47,535 bases of DNA from an uncultured Nocardioidaceae bacterium (GCA_902805855.1 CADCUJ010000002.1:8420-55954); one strand, 5' to 3'; counted from the first letter of the stretch, positions 16,816 to 24,994 are shown. The notes: generated by a model not told the origin, from the letters alone. Translations and numbers: made by a program.

Positions 16816-17622
16816 TCAGTCACCCATCAGCTCGGCCAGCTCACGGAACCGGCGTACCTGGGCCTCACGTTCTACTCGACGCTGGTCCTCGAGGTCGAGC
16901 ACCGCTGCGCTCTGCAGCAGCGCCTTCGTCTCCGACACAGCGCCGTACAACGGAGCTGTGAGCGCGGACACCAGGTCGTGCACCGCCGCTGTCAGCTCAT
17001 CGCGCGGGACGACCGCGGTCGCCAGGCCTATCTCCCGGGCCTCGTCGGCCTGGATCATCCTGGCGGTGCCGCAGATCTCCAACGCTCTGGAGTAGCCAAC
17101 CAGGTCGACCAGCGGTTTTGTTCCCGTCAGGTCGGGGACCAGCCCCAGCAGCGGCTCGCGCATCGACAGCACCGCGTCGTCGGCGAGCACTCGCAGGTCA
17201 CACGCCAAGGCGAGCTGGAAGCCCGCGCCCATCGCGTGCCCCTGCACCTCCGCGACCGAGACGATGTCCTTGCGCCGCAGCCAGGTGAACCCCTCCTGGT
17301 AGGCCGCGATGGTCTCGGCCAGCTCTCCGTCGGGCATCTCGAGCAGCTGCAGCAGCGACTGCTCGCCGTCCTCGATCCCCTCCGGGGTGAGCATGCGCCG
17401 GTCCAGGCCTGACGAGAACGACTCGCCCTCCCCGCGGATCACCACGACTCGCACGGCGGGGTCGAGGTCCGCGCCGATCGCTCTCAGCGCCATCCAGGTG
17501 CTCGGGGTCTGCGCGTTCCTCGTCTCCGGGCGGGACAGGGTGATCGTGGCGACCAGCGCGTTGATGTCGAGCGCGAGCCCAGCTCGACTGAGCATCTCGG
17601 GATCCAGGTGCGTGCCGCTCAT
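16816..17622 (-). CDS. Enoyl-CoA hydratase/isomerase family protein
   Basis: A 268-residue crotonase-fold protein. Oxyanion-hole elements are visible as GEGESFSSGLDRRML and VQGHAMGAGFQLALACDLRV, followed by MREPLLGLVPDLTG. Length is normal for the family. The physiological reaction is not certain because crotonases vary widely. In M. tuberculosis the gene beside the ABC-F gene Rv1473 is echA12 (Rv1472), and the same neighbourhood is seen here. ATG 17622 lies 6 nt after TAGGGT. Confidence 0.92.
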   Translation of the reverse strand: MSGTHLDPEMLSRAGLALDINALVATITLSRPETRNAQTPSTWMALRAIGADLDPAVRVVVIRGEGESFSSGLDRRMLTPEGIEDGEQSLLQLLEMPDGELAETIAAYQEGFTWLRRKDIVSVAEVQGHAMGAGFQLALACDLRVLADDAVLSMREPLLGLVPDLTGTKPLVDLVGYSRALEICGTARMIQADEAREIGLATAVVPRDELTAAVHDLVSALTAPLYGAVSETKALLQSAAVLDLEDQRRVEREAQVRRFRELAELMGD

Positions 17623-17628
17623 CTGGGC

Positions 17629-17634
17629 ACCCTA
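17629..17634 (-). promoter_or_regulatory. Leaderless-type -10 element of the enoyl-CoA hydratase gene
   Basis: TAGGGT on the minus strand lies 6 nt before the ATG at 17622. Confidence 0.5.
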
Positions 17635-17703
17635 CCTACGATGACCCCTCGCCGCGGGGACAACGCGTGATCGCCCGGCGCCGGGTCGGGACCCGCTGCT
17701 CGC

Positions 17704-18009
17704 TCACCCGATGCGCTCGGACAGGTGGACGGTGATCGTCTCCCCGGGGCCCTTCCCGATCCGGCGGCGAAGGTCCGCCTTCACCGGCAGCTTGTGCGTC
17801 CCGTCACCCATCGCCATGAAGGAGCTCCGGAAGGGGTGCCCGTCCATGGTCCCGCGGACCTTGACGAGGCCGCGAGTCCCGAAGAGCTCGGCCGACCCAG
17901 GCATCACCACGTAGGTCCAGCCTCCCGGGTTGGGGCTCTGCTGCATGACGGCGCTGAAGCCGTGGTCCAACGCCCGCTGCCTGTCCTGGGACGGTGTGGT
18001 GCTGCTCAT
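17704..18009 (-). CDS. DUF1905 domain protein
   Basis: A protein of about 101 residues with the DUF1905 beta-barrel pattern: [20 protein letters not shown], then [20 protein letters not shown], then [15 protein letters not shown]1905 proteins are small and of unknown function, sometimes fused to YdeI-like domains; no fusion is present here. Two adjacent ATGs occur (18012 and 18009). The AGGAGG site lies 3 nt before the first and 6 nt before the second, which favours the second. Confidence 0.87.
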   Translation of the reverse strand: MSSTTPSQDRQRALDHGFSAVMQQSPNPGGWTYVVMPGSAELFGTRGLVKVRGTMDGHPFRSSFMAMGDGTHKLPVKADLRRRIGKGPGETITVHLSERIG

Positions 18010-18081
18010 CATGGTCCTCCTGGTCCTTGGCAGCCGTGGTTCTTCACCTGCTACGACCGCTGCACCCGACCGAACTCATCG

Positions 18082-19680
18082 CTAGGCGAGCGCGACCAGC
18101 TCGGCGTACTCCGCGTTCCACAGGTCCTCGACCCCGTCGGGCAGGATCAGCACCCGGTCGGGCTCCAGCGCGGCCACCGCGCCCTCGTCGTGGGTGACCA
18201 GGATGATCGCGCCCTGGTATGTGCGGATGGCGCTCAGCACCTCTTCTCGGGAGGCCGGGTCCAGGTTGTTGGTCGGCTCGTCGAGCAGCAGCACGTTCGC
18301 GCTCGAGACGACCAGGATGGCCAGCGCCAACCGGGTCTTCTCGCCCCCGGAGAGCACCCCGGCCGGCTTGTAGGCGTCGTCGCCGGAGAACAGGAACGAG
18401 CCGAGCACGCTGCGCGCCTCGGTGTCGCTCAGCTGCGGAGCGGCGTGCCGCAGGTTCTCCAGCACCGTGCTGTTGGTGTCCAGGGTCTCGTGCTCCTGCG
18501 CGTAGTACCCGAGCTTGAGGCCATGTCCAGGATGCACGGTCCCGGTGTCGGAGTCGTCGACGCCGGCGAGGATCCGCAGCAGGGTGGTCTTGCCTGCCCC
18601 GTTCAGCCCGAGGATGACGACGCGGCTGCCCCGGTCGACCGCGAGGTCCACGTCGGTGAACACCTCCAGCGAGCCGTAGGACTTCGACAGCTCGGCGGCG
18701 GTGAGCGGCGTCTTCCCGCACGGTGCCGGTGCCGGGAACTTGATCTTCGCCACCTTGTCGGCGCGACGCTCGCCCTCGATGCCCGCCCTCAGCTTCTCGG
18801 CGCGCTTCAGCATCGACTGGGCGGCCTGCGCCTTGGTCGCCTTGGCCCGCATCCGGTTGGCCTGGTCGGTCAGTGTGTTGGCCTTGCGCTCGGCGTTCAG
18901 CCGCTCGCGTTTGCGGCGACGTTCGTCGGTCTCCCGCTGCGCGAGGTATGCCTTCCATCCCATGTTGTAGACGTCCACCGCGGCACGGTTCGCGTCCAGA
19001 TGAAGCACCTTGTTCACGCACGCCTCGAGCAGTCCCACGTCGTGGCTGATCACCACCAGGCCACCGCTGCGGGTGCGCAGGAACTCACGCAGCCACAGGA
19101 TCGAGTCGGCGTCGAGATGGTTCGTCGGCTCGTCGAGCAGGAGCGTCTCGGCGGCCGAGAACAGGATCCGGGCCAGCTCGACGCGCCGCCGCTGCCCGCC
19201 GGACAGGGTGCTCAGGGGCTGGCTCAGGATCCGCTCCTCGATGCCGAGGCTGGAGGCGATCTGCGCAGCTTCGGACTCTGCGGCGTAGCCGCCCCCGGCG
19301 TGCAGCTCCGCGTCCGCACGTTCGTAGCGGCGCATCCCCTTCTCCCGCTGCTCCGGGTCGCCGGAGGACATGTCGCGCTCAGCCTCGCGGAGTCGCCGTA
19401 CCACCTCGTCCAGCCCCCGGGCGGACAGGATCCGCGCCTTGGCCAGCACCTCGGTGTCGCCGGTCCGAGGGTCCTGCGGGAGGTACCCGACGGTCCCGCT
19501 CACCGTCACCTTGCCGCTGGCCGGCTGCCCCTCCCCGGACAGCAGCCTGGTGAGCGTGGTCTTGCCGGCGCCGTTGCGCCCGACGAGGCCGATCTTGTCG
19601 CCCGCTGCGACCCGGAAGCTCACGTTGTCCATCAGCAGGCGCGCACCCGCACGGACCTCGAGCTGGTGTGCGGTGATCAT
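18082..19680 (-). CDS. ABC-F family ATPase (translation/ribosome-protection type)
   Basis: A 532-residue protein with two ABC domains and no membrane segment. The first has GLVGRNGAGKTT at 31-42, LSGGQRRRVELARI and LLLDEPTNHLD. A charged linker of about 80 residues (RRRKRERLNAERKANT) follows. The second has ILGLNGAGKTT, LSGGEKTRLALAI and LLLDEPTNNLD. ABC-F proteins act on the ribosomal E site, and some give resistance to macrolides and related drugs. By position it matches M. tuberculosis Rv1473, a WhiB7-regulon gene, as recalled. The 71-nt leader between a candidate leaderless mini-ORF and the ATG at 19680 suggests attenuation. Its own start has AGGAA. Confidence 0.93.
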   Translation of the reverse strand: MITAHQLEVRAGARLLMDNVSFRVAAGDKIGLVGRNGAGKTTLTRLLSGEGQPASGKVTVSGTVGYLPQDPRTGDTEVLAKARILSARGLDEVVRRLREAERDMSSGDPEQREKGMRRYERADAELHAGGGYAAESEAAQIASSLGIEERILSQPLSTLSGGQRRRVELARILFSAAETLLLDEPTNHLDADSILWLREFLRTRSGGLVVISHDVGLLEACVNKVLHLDANRAAVDVYNMGWKAYLAQRETDERRRKRERLNAERKANTLTDQANRMRAKATKAQAAQSMLKRAEKLRAGIEGERRADKVAKIKFPAPAPCGKTPLTAAELSKSYGSLEVFTDVDLAVDRGSRVVILGLNGAGKTTLLRILAGVDDSDTGTVHPGHGLKLGYYAQEHETLDTNSTVLENLRHAAPQLSDTEARSVLGSFLFSGDDAYKPAGVLSGGEKTRLALAILVVSSANVLLLDEPTNNLDPASREEVLSAIRTYQGAIILVTHDEGAVAALEPDRVLILPDGVEDLWNAEYAELVALA

Positions 19681-19731
19681 GGTGACGTTCCTCGGTCGGG
19701 GGATGAGCGGCCTGGCGGTGGCAGGTCTGCG

Positions 19732-19752
19732 TCAATCCGTCCCGGGCGTCAT
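19732..19752 (-). CDS. Candidate leaderless upstream mini-ORF (Met-Thr-Pro-Gly-Thr-Asp) before the ABC-F gene
   Basis: ATG at 19752 starts six codons and ends in TGA, 51 nt before the ABC-F start codon. A TAGAGT hexamer (19765-19760) lies exactly 7 nt upstream, the spacing of leaderless starts elsewhere in this window. The Pro-Gly codons could stall a ribosome. Drug-induced ABC-F genes are often controlled by short leader ORFs; the assignment here is an inference. Confidence 0.4.
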   Translation of the reverse strand: MTPGTD

Positions 19753-19783
19753 GGGCACCACTCTACTGCGCCGACCGCCGCCC

Positions 19784-19801
19784 TAGACTGCGCAGGCAGT
19801 C
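19784..19801 (+). promoter_or_regulatory. bioY promoter -10 with overlapping palindromic operator
   Basis: TAGACT at 19784-19789 is the likely -10. A perfect inverted repeat, GACTGC - GCAG - GCAGTC (19786-19801), overlaps it and the expected start site, 19 nt before the bioY GTG. A repressor there would block transcription. I do not recognise it as a known BirA or BioQ box. Confidence 0.45.
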
Positions 19802-19820
19802 GACCGAAAGGCAGTGCTTC

Positions 19821-20426
19821 GTGAGCTCAGGCACGACCGCGTCCCCGCACACCCGCGCACGTGACCTCGCGCTGATCGCGACGTTCGCCGCTCTGGTGGC
19901 GGCCCTGGGGGTGGTCCCCGCGCTCTACCCCTTCGGCGCGGCAGTACCGATCACGGCGCAGACGATGGGAGTGATGCTGGCGGGCAGCGTGCTCGGAGCG
20001 CGACGTGGAGGGCTGGCGCTGCTGCTGTTCGTCGGGCTGGTGGCGGCCGGGCTCCCCCTGCTCGCCGGGGGTCGCGGCGGACTGGCCGTGTTCGCCGGCG
20101 CGAGCGCCGGGTTCCTGGTCGGCTTTCCGGTCGCGGCGTACGTCGTGGGCTGGGTCTCGGAGCGGCTCGGCTCGTCGTACACCCTCGTCGGTGGGGTGGT
20201 GGCCAACGTCGTGGGCGGCATCGTGGCGCTCTACGTGTTCGGCATCCCCGGCCTGGCCCGCTTCGGCGGCCTGTCACTGACCGAGGCCGCGGTCGCGTCG
20301 TGGCTCTACCTTCCCGGCGACCTCGTCAAGGCCGTCGTGGCTGCCGTCATCGCCCGTGGGGTGCATCAGGCCGCCCCCGACCTGCTGAGGGAACGGCGTG
20401 AGGACCGCGTCTCCTCGGCCGCCTGA
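19821..20426 (+). CDS. bioY: Biotin transporter substrate-binding subunit BioY
   Basis: A 201-residue membrane protein, the biotin-binding S component of an ECF transporter. It has about six hydrophobic segments (LALIATFAALVAALGVVPAL at the start, then GLALLLFVGLVAAGLPLL). Family motifs are VPITAQTMGVMLAG near residues 43-56, GRGGLAVFAGASAGFLVGFP, and LYLPGDLVKAVVAAVIA near the end. The GTG start has a GAAAGG site. The module genes bioM and bioN lie downstream in the same operon, so it can work as a full BioMNY importer. Confidence 0.95.
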   Translation: MSSGTTASPHTRARDLALIATFAALVAALGVVPALYPFGAAVPITAQTMGVMLAGSVLGARRGGLALLLFVGLVAAGLPLLAGGRGGLAVFAGASAGFLVGFPVAAYVVGWVSERLGSSYTLVGGVVANVVGGIVALYVFGIPGLARFGGLSLTEAAVASWLYLPGDLVKAVVAAVIARGVHQAAPDLLRERREDRVSSAA

Positions 20427-21447
20427 CGCCGCGGCCGCCGCTGCTGGCGTCGGGTCGGTCGAGCTCGCGTCGGCCGAGGACCCGGCTGCGGCGTTCCGGG
20501 CCGCGGCGGCAACGGGTCGGCTGTTGACCATGCGCAGCGGCGGCACCTCAGGGGCACCCAGGACTGTTGTCCGGACGGTCGGCTCGTGGTCCGGCTCGTT
20601 CGACGCGGTCACCGAGCTCACCGGCCTCTCCTCGGCTTCCCGGGTATGGGTGCCGGGGCCGACGACCGCGTCGATGAACGTCTTCGCGCTGGTCCACGCC
20701 GACCACGTGGGCGCGGCGGTTGTCGCCTCCGCGGAGGCGTGCACGCACGCGGTGCTGACCCCGGCGCGGCTCGCCCTGGACGTCGGCCGGTTCCCGGCAG
20801 GGGCCACGGTCGTGGTGGCCGGCGACCGGCTGCGGCCGGCACTGCGGTGGGCAGCGGAGAAGGCCGGGCTCCGGGTGTGCCACTACTACGGTGCGGCGGA
20901 GCTGTCCTTCGTGGCCTGGGGCGCCGACGAGGAGTCGCTCGAGGCCTTCCCCCGTGTCGAGGTCGAGCAGCGAGGCGGCGAGCTGTGGGTGCGCTCGCCG
21001 TACCTGTTCAAGGGGTACGACGGCGCACCCGGGCCGGCGCGGTGGGACCCGGACGGGTTCCTCAGTGTGGGCGACCGCGGCATGGTGCACCGAGACCGAG
21101 ACCGGGAGCGGGACCGGATCCGGGTCGGCGGCCGGTCGGGTGCGGTGACCACGGCGGGAGCGACCGTGCACCTGGCCGAGGTCGAGGTGGCGCTGCGGCC
21201 CTCTGCGGCCGGCGAGGTGGTCGCGGTGGGCCTCCCACACGACCGGCTGGGGGCGGTGGTCGCGGCGGTGCTCACGGATGCGACCGACCGTGACAGGCTC
21301 CGGCAGCGTGCTCTGCTGCTGCCGGAGCAAGCGCGGCCACGGGTGTGGCTGCACCTCACCGATCCGCCGGCCACGGTTGCCGGCAAGCTCGACCGGGCAG
21401 CGCTCGAGGCGCTGGCCCGCGACGGGTCGCTGCGGAGGCTGACATGA
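20398..21447 (+). CDS. AMP-binding (acyl-CoA synthetase-like) ligase, short form
   Basis: A 349-residue ANL-superfamily enzyme without the usual N-terminal 100-150 residues. Motif A is the variant RSGGTSGAPRT, the central motif is YYGAAELSF, the hinge region is GDRGMVHRD followed by RVGGRSGAVTTAGATVHLAE, and the catalytic C-terminal Lys is in AGKLDRAAL. It should adenylate a carboxylate and perhaps form a CoA ester; the size is close to MenE-type ligases. It overlaps bioY by 29 bp and the thiolase by 4 bp. A bioY-ligase-thiolase order also occurs in the BirA-controlled Bacillus yhfUTS operon, as recalled. The substrate is unknown. Confidence 0.85.
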   Translation: MRTASPRPPDAAAAAAGVGSVELASAEDPAAAFRAAAATGRLLTMRSGGTSGAPRTVVRTVGSWSGSFDAVTELTGLSSASRVWVPGPTTASMNVFALVHADHVGAAVVASAEACTHAVLTPARLALDVGRFPAGATVVVAGDRLRPALRWAAEKAGLRVCHYYGAAELSFVAWGADEESLEAFPRVEVEQRGGELWVRSPYLFKGYDGAPGPARWDPDGFLSVGDRGMVHRDRDRERDRIRVGGRSGAVTTAGATVHLAEVEVALRPSAAGEVVAVGLPHDRLGAVVAAVLTDATDRDRLRQRALLLPEQARPRVWLHLTDPPATVAGKLDRAALEALARDGSLRRLT

Positions 21448-22601
21448 GCGGCGCGCCGGTCGTGGTGGCCGCGCTGAGAACGCCCATCGGGACTGCGGGG
21501 CACGGGCTGGCCGACGTACCGGCCGCAGACCTCGCCGCCGCCGTGCTCCGGCCGCTGGCGGCGCAGGTCGCGAAGATGGTGCCGGACACTCCGGTTGCCG
21601 AGGTGGTGCTCGGCAACTGCATGGGGCCTGGCGGTGACGTGGCACGGGTGGCATCACTGGCCGCGGGCCTGCCGGTCGACGTGCCGGCGCTGACCGTCGA
21701 CCGGCAGTGCGGCAGCGGTCTGGCCGCGGTCGAGGTGGGTGCCGCGCTGCTGCACGCACCTGGCCCGGGCCGGGTCGTGCTGGCGGGCGGTGTGGAGTCG
21801 GCGTCGACCGCGCCGTGGCGGTTCTGGCCGCCGCGTGGCGGCGAGGAGCCGCGGCGGTACGAGCGGGCACCGTTCGCCCCCGCCGACCTCGGCGACCCGG
21901 ACATGGGGCTGGCCGCGGACCTGCTGGCCGCCGACCGAGGCGTCTCCCGGGTGCGCCAGGACCGGTACGCCGCTCGGTCGCACGCCCGTGCCGCGGCCAC
22001 GCAGTCGGCTGGACTCTATGACGAGGAGATCGTGCCGGTGGGGGGACTGGAGCGCGACGAGCGGGTCCGCGACGGCCTCACCGTCGAGCGGCTGGGCCGG
22101 CTGCGTCCGACGTTCCGCCCTGCCGGCGCGGGCGGCACGGTCACACCGGGCAGCTCCTGCGGTGTCAACGACGGCGCCGCCGCGGTCGCCCTCGTCGACG
22201 CCGACACCCACGCAGCGCTGGGACTGCCCGGCCTAAGGGTGCTGGCCACCGCCACCGCGGGCGTCGACCCGAACCAGCCCGGTTTGGGCATCGTGCCGGC
22301 GGTACGGGCCGCCCTCGACGGCGCCGGCATGCACCTCGTCGACATCGACGCTGTGGAGCTCAACGAGGCGTTCGCCGGCCAGGTGCTCGCCTGCTGCGAC
22401 GAGCTCGGGCTGGACGAGGAGCGGGTGTGCCAGCAGGGAGGGGCGCTCGCGCTGGGGCATCCGTGGGGTGCGTCCGGCGCGGTCTTGCTGGTCCGGCTGT
22501 TCGCGCAGCTGGTGACGCAGGAGCGTGGACGCACCGGGCTGGCGGCGATCGCGGTCGGCGGCGGTCAGGGCGTGGCGATGGTGGTCGAGCGATGCCCGTG
22601 A
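21444..22601 (+). CDS. Thiolase family protein lacking the second catalytic Cys
   Basis: A 385-residue thiolase-fold protein. The nucleophile Cys is in VDRQCGSGLAAVE, and NEAFAGQVLAC and GHPWGASGAV are intact. The C-terminal motif, normally Cys-x-Gly-Gly-Gly, reads AVGGGQG with Ala at residue 370, so the acid/base Cys is missing. Claisen condensation or thiolysis may therefore be impaired or altered. ATG 21444 overlaps the ligase stop (ATGA), so the two are translationally coupled. Its place between bioY and bioM suggests a task linked to biotin or to acyl precursors, which is inference. Confidence 0.88.
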   Translation: MSGAPVVVAALRTPIGTAGHGLADVPAADLAAAVLRPLAAQVAKMVPDTPVAEVVLGNCMGPGGDVARVASLAAGLPVDVPALTVDRQCGSGLAAVEVGAALLHAPGPGRVVLAGGVESASTAPWRFWPPRGGEEPRRYERAPFAPADLGDPDMGLAADLLAADRGVSRVRQDRYAARSHARAAATQSAGLYDEEIVPVGGLERDERVRDGLTVERLGRLRPTFRPAGAGGTVTPGSSCGVNDGAAAVALVDADTHAALGLPGLRVLATATAGVDPNQPGLGIVPAVRAALDGAGMHLVDIDAVELNEAFAGQVLACCDELGLDEERVCQQGGALALGHPWGASGAVLLVRLFAQLVTQERGRTGLAAIAVGGGQGVAMVVERCP

Positions 22602-23284
22602 TCGAGCTGGAGCAGGTCAGCCACGTCTACGGCAGCGGTCCGGCGGCGAGGCGGGTGCTCGACGACGTCACGCTGCGGGCCGGCGAGCAGCGCATCGGCG
22701 TGGTGGGTGCCAACGGCTCCGGGAAGTCGACGTTCGCCCGGCTGCTGAACGGGCTGGTGCTGCCGACCTCCGGCACCGTCCGCGTGGCAGGGCACGACAC
22801 CCGCCGCGACGGCAGGGCGGTACGTCGCCGGGTCGGCTTCTGCTTCACCGACCCGGACGCCCAGATCGTGATGCCGACGGTGGCCGAGGACGTCGCGTTC
22901 GGGCTGCGGCGCCGCGGGCTGGCCAAGGCGGAGGTGGCCGCCCGGGTCGACGCGGCGCTGGCGACGTACGGCCTGACCGACCACGCCGACCACCCCGCGC
23001 ACCTGCTCTCCGGCGGGCAGAAGCAGCTGCTGGCGCTGGCTTCGGTGCTGGTCACCGAGCCGGAGCTGCTGGTGATGGACGAGCCGACCACGCTGCTCGA
23101 CCTGCGCAACGCCCGGATGGTCGCCGATGCGGTTGCCGCACTCCCCCAGCAGGTCGTGCTGGTGACTCACCACCTGGACCTGCTGGACGGCTTCGACCGA
23201 GTTCTGGTGTTCGACGCCGGACGGCTGGTGTGCGACGACGTGCCCGACGTCGCGCTGACCCACTACACCTCTTTGGTCGGCTGA
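22592..23284 (+). CDS. bioM: Biotin ECF transporter ATPase BioM
   Basis: A 230-residue ABC ATPase (EcfA type). Walker A is GANGSGKST, the Q-loop region is FTDPDAQIVMPTV, the signature is LSGGQKQLLALA, and Walker B is LLVMDEPTTLLD. The DPDxQ-like Q-loop (FTDPDAQ) is typical of ECF ATPases. The ATG overlaps the thiolase end by 10 bp. It powers biotin uptake with BioN and BioY. Confidence 0.93.
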   Translation: MPVIELEQVSHVYGSGPAARRVLDDVTLRAGEQRIGVVGANGSGKSTFARLLNGLVLPTSGTVRVAGHDTRRDGRAVRRRVGFCFTDPDAQIVMPTVAEDVAFGLRRRGLAKAEVAARVDAALATYGLTDHADHPAHLLSGGQKQLLALASVLVTEPELLVMDEPTTLLDLRNARMVADAVAALPQQVVLVTHHLDLLDGFDRVLVFDAGRLVCDDVPDVALTHYTSLVG

Positions 23285-23289
23285 CGCGC

Positions 23290-23895
23290 ATGAACGAGGT
23301 CGGACTGTATCTCCCCGGCGACTCCCCGCTCCACCGGCTGCCCGCAGCGGCGAAGGTGGTCGCGCTGGTCGCGGTCGGGGCGAGCGCCGCATTCCTGCTC
23401 GACACCCCGGTCGCGGTGACCCTCGCACTGGTCACAACAGTCGTGACGTACGTCGTGGCGCGGGTGCCTGCGAGCACCGCCGCTGGCCAGGTACGGCCAC
23501 TGCTGTGGGTTCTGGTGCCGACCGCCGTGTTCCACGTGCTGGCGACGGGCTGGCGGCAGGCGTACGTCGTGGTGGGCGTGATCCTCCTGCTGGTGCTTCT
23601 CGCCGCCCTGGTCACCCTGACCACGCGTACCACTGCGCTCGTCGACACCCTGGCCGCTGCGGCTCGCCCGCTGCGGCCGTTCGGGATCGACCCGGACCGT
23701 GTCGCGCTGGTCCTTGCCCTCGGCATTCGCTGCGTGCCGGTCGCAGTCGGCCTCGCGCATGAGGTCCGCGAGGCGCAGCTGGCCCGAGGTCTCGGCGCCA
23801 GTCCGCGCGCGTTCGCCGTCCCCCTGATCGTGCGGTCCCTGCGTCGTGCCGACGCCCTCGGCGAAGCGCTCGTCGCCCGCGGCGCAGAGGACTGA
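23290..23895 (+). CDS. bioN: Biotin ECF transporter transmembrane protein BioN
   Basis: A 201-residue EcfT-type membrane protein. It has four or five hydrophobic segments in its first 125 residues (KVVALVAVGASAAFLL, VTLALVTTVVTYVVA, VVVGVILLLVLLAALVTL). The cytosolic coupling helix carries the Ala-Arg-Gly signature in EAQLARGLGAS, which docks on the ATPase. A second conserved Arg motif lies in IVRSLRRADALGEAL. The ATG at 23290 lies 5 bp after the bioM stop; this is the last gene of the operon. Confidence 0.92.
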   Translation: MNEVGLYLPGDSPLHRLPAAAKVVALVAVGASAAFLLDTPVAVTLALVTTVVTYVVARVPASTAAGQVRPLLWVLVPTAVFHVLATGWRQAYVVVGVILLLVLLAALVTLTTRTTALVDTLAAAARPLRPFGIDPDRVALVLALGIRCVPVAVGLAHEVREAQLARGLGASPRAFAVPLIVRSLRRADALGEALVARGAED

Positions 23896-23955
23896 TCCAT
23901 CGCAACGCGCCGTTGAGCACGGCACCTAGAGCACATCTGGACGCTGCAGACGCAC

Positions 23956-24141
23956 GTGCGGATCGATCACGCGATGGAGCGTGGCGACGGCGGCGATTCG
24001 GCCAGAATCTGTGAGCTCATCGCACAACAAGAGCCGGGGATCAGACTCCTCCTCGAGGAGTACGCGGACCATCCCGCGTTGCGCGACAGCCCGGTGACCC
24101 GGGCGTTGGCACGGGTCAGCCGGACGGGCAGCCTGCCATGA
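23956..24141 (+). CDS. Possible small hypothetical protein
   Basis: A 61-residue reading frame with GTG start in the 276-bp stretch between bioN and the convergent dienelactone hydrolase gene. It is charged and helical-looking (RICELIAQQEPGIRLLLEEY), with no membrane segment or known motif and no convincing ribosome site. If it is not real, the stretch holds nothing else I can identify. Confidence 0.3.
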   Translation: MRIDHAMERGDGGDSARICELIAQQEPGIRLLLEEYADHPALRDSPVTRALARVSRTGSLP

Positions 24142-24171
24142 CCGCTAGCCCGGATCGTGCGGCGGGTGCGC

Positions 24172-24870
24172 TCAGACCGGAAGATGCTGCTCCAGGAAGC
24201 CAACGGTCGTGCCCCATGCCTGGCGGGAGGCTTCCGGGTGGTAGAGGTGGAAGTCGTGGTTGTCGAAGGCGTGGTTGGCGCCGTCGTACAGCTCCACCCG
24301 TGTCGGGCGACCGTCCGCGGTCAGGGCCTGGCTGATCGTCTCGACCGTGCGTGCATCCAGATAGTCGTCGCTCGTGCCGAAGTGATGCAGGCTCGGGCAG
24401 GTCACCCGCGGGACCAGGTCCAGCAGCTGCGGGAGCGCCGAGCCGTAGTAGCTGACGAGCGCGGCCGGCTCGGTCTCGGCGGCCACGTTGAACGCCAGGC
24501 CACCACCGAGGCAGAAGCCGACCACGGCCGGGGCCGTGCGTACCTCATCCATTCCCTGCAGCTGGGTGAACGCGGCGACCGCGTCTCCGACGGCCGCCGA
24601 CCAGTCGAGCTGCCCCGCAAGTGCCATGGCCTGTTCCACCGCGTCCGGCGCCGCCTCGTCGACCCTCTGGCGGTCAAGCCGCCAGTACAGCTCAGGGGCG
24701 AGCACCACGTAGCCGGCCGCCGCAAGGTCCGCGGCGCGGCCTTGGATGTATCGGCTGACGCCGAAGATCTCCTGCAGGAGCAGGATTCCCGGACCCTCGG
24801 TCGCTTCGGGCAACCACATGTATCCGGTCATCTCGCCGTCGGGCGTGGGCACCGGGCTTCGGGTGTTCAT
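24172..24870 (-). CDS. Dienelactone hydrolase family protein
   Basis: A 232-residue alpha/beta hydrolase. The nucleophile elbow is VVGFCLGGG, with Cys in place of Ser as in dienelactone hydrolases. The acid and base fit FGTSDDYLD and GANHAFDN. ILLLQEIFGVSRYIQG near residues 30-45 is a strong DLH motif, its Glu helping activate the Cys. It probably hydrolyses a lactone or ester. ATG 24870 is preferred over 24924 because it follows AAGGTGAGCCG. Confidence 0.9.
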   Translation of the reverse strand: MNTRSPVPTPDGEMTGYMWLPEATEGPGILLLQEIFGVSRYIQGRAADLAAAGYVVLAPELYWRLDRQRVDEAAPDAVEQAMALAGQLDWSAAVGDAVAAFTQLQGMDEVRTAPAVVGFCLGGGLAFNVAAETEPAALVSYYGSALPQLLDLVPRVTCPSLHHFGTSDDYLDARTVETISQALTADGRPTRVELYDGANHAFDNHDFHLYHPEASRQAWGTTVGFLEQHLPV

Positions 24871-24970
24871 CGGCTCACCTTGTCTGTCTGCTGCGCTGAG
24901 GTCAACGCGCCTGCGATTGAGCAATGCCTCGTACCGCGTGGACCAAGTGGAAAGCGTGCGTCCTTGTGCC

Positions 24971-24987
24971 GGGGAGTGCCGCTCCCC
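24971..24987 (-). terminator. Hairpin downstream of the MarR gene
   Basis: GGGGAG - TGCCG - CTCCCC is a perfect 6-bp stem with a 5-nt loop, starting 8 nt past the MarR stop on the minus strand. There is no T tract. Confidence 0.4.
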
Positions 24988-24994
24988 CGCTCTC

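Noticed and set aside
19766-19800. WhiB7-type AT-rich -35 for the ABC-F promoter
   Set aside because: The bases upstream of TAGAGT are GC-rich and lack the AT-rich block next to a -35.
17725-19824. Plus-strand 699-codon frame opposite the ABC-F gene
   Set aside because: It is antisense to a clear two-domain ABC-F gene and shows only low-complexity sequence.
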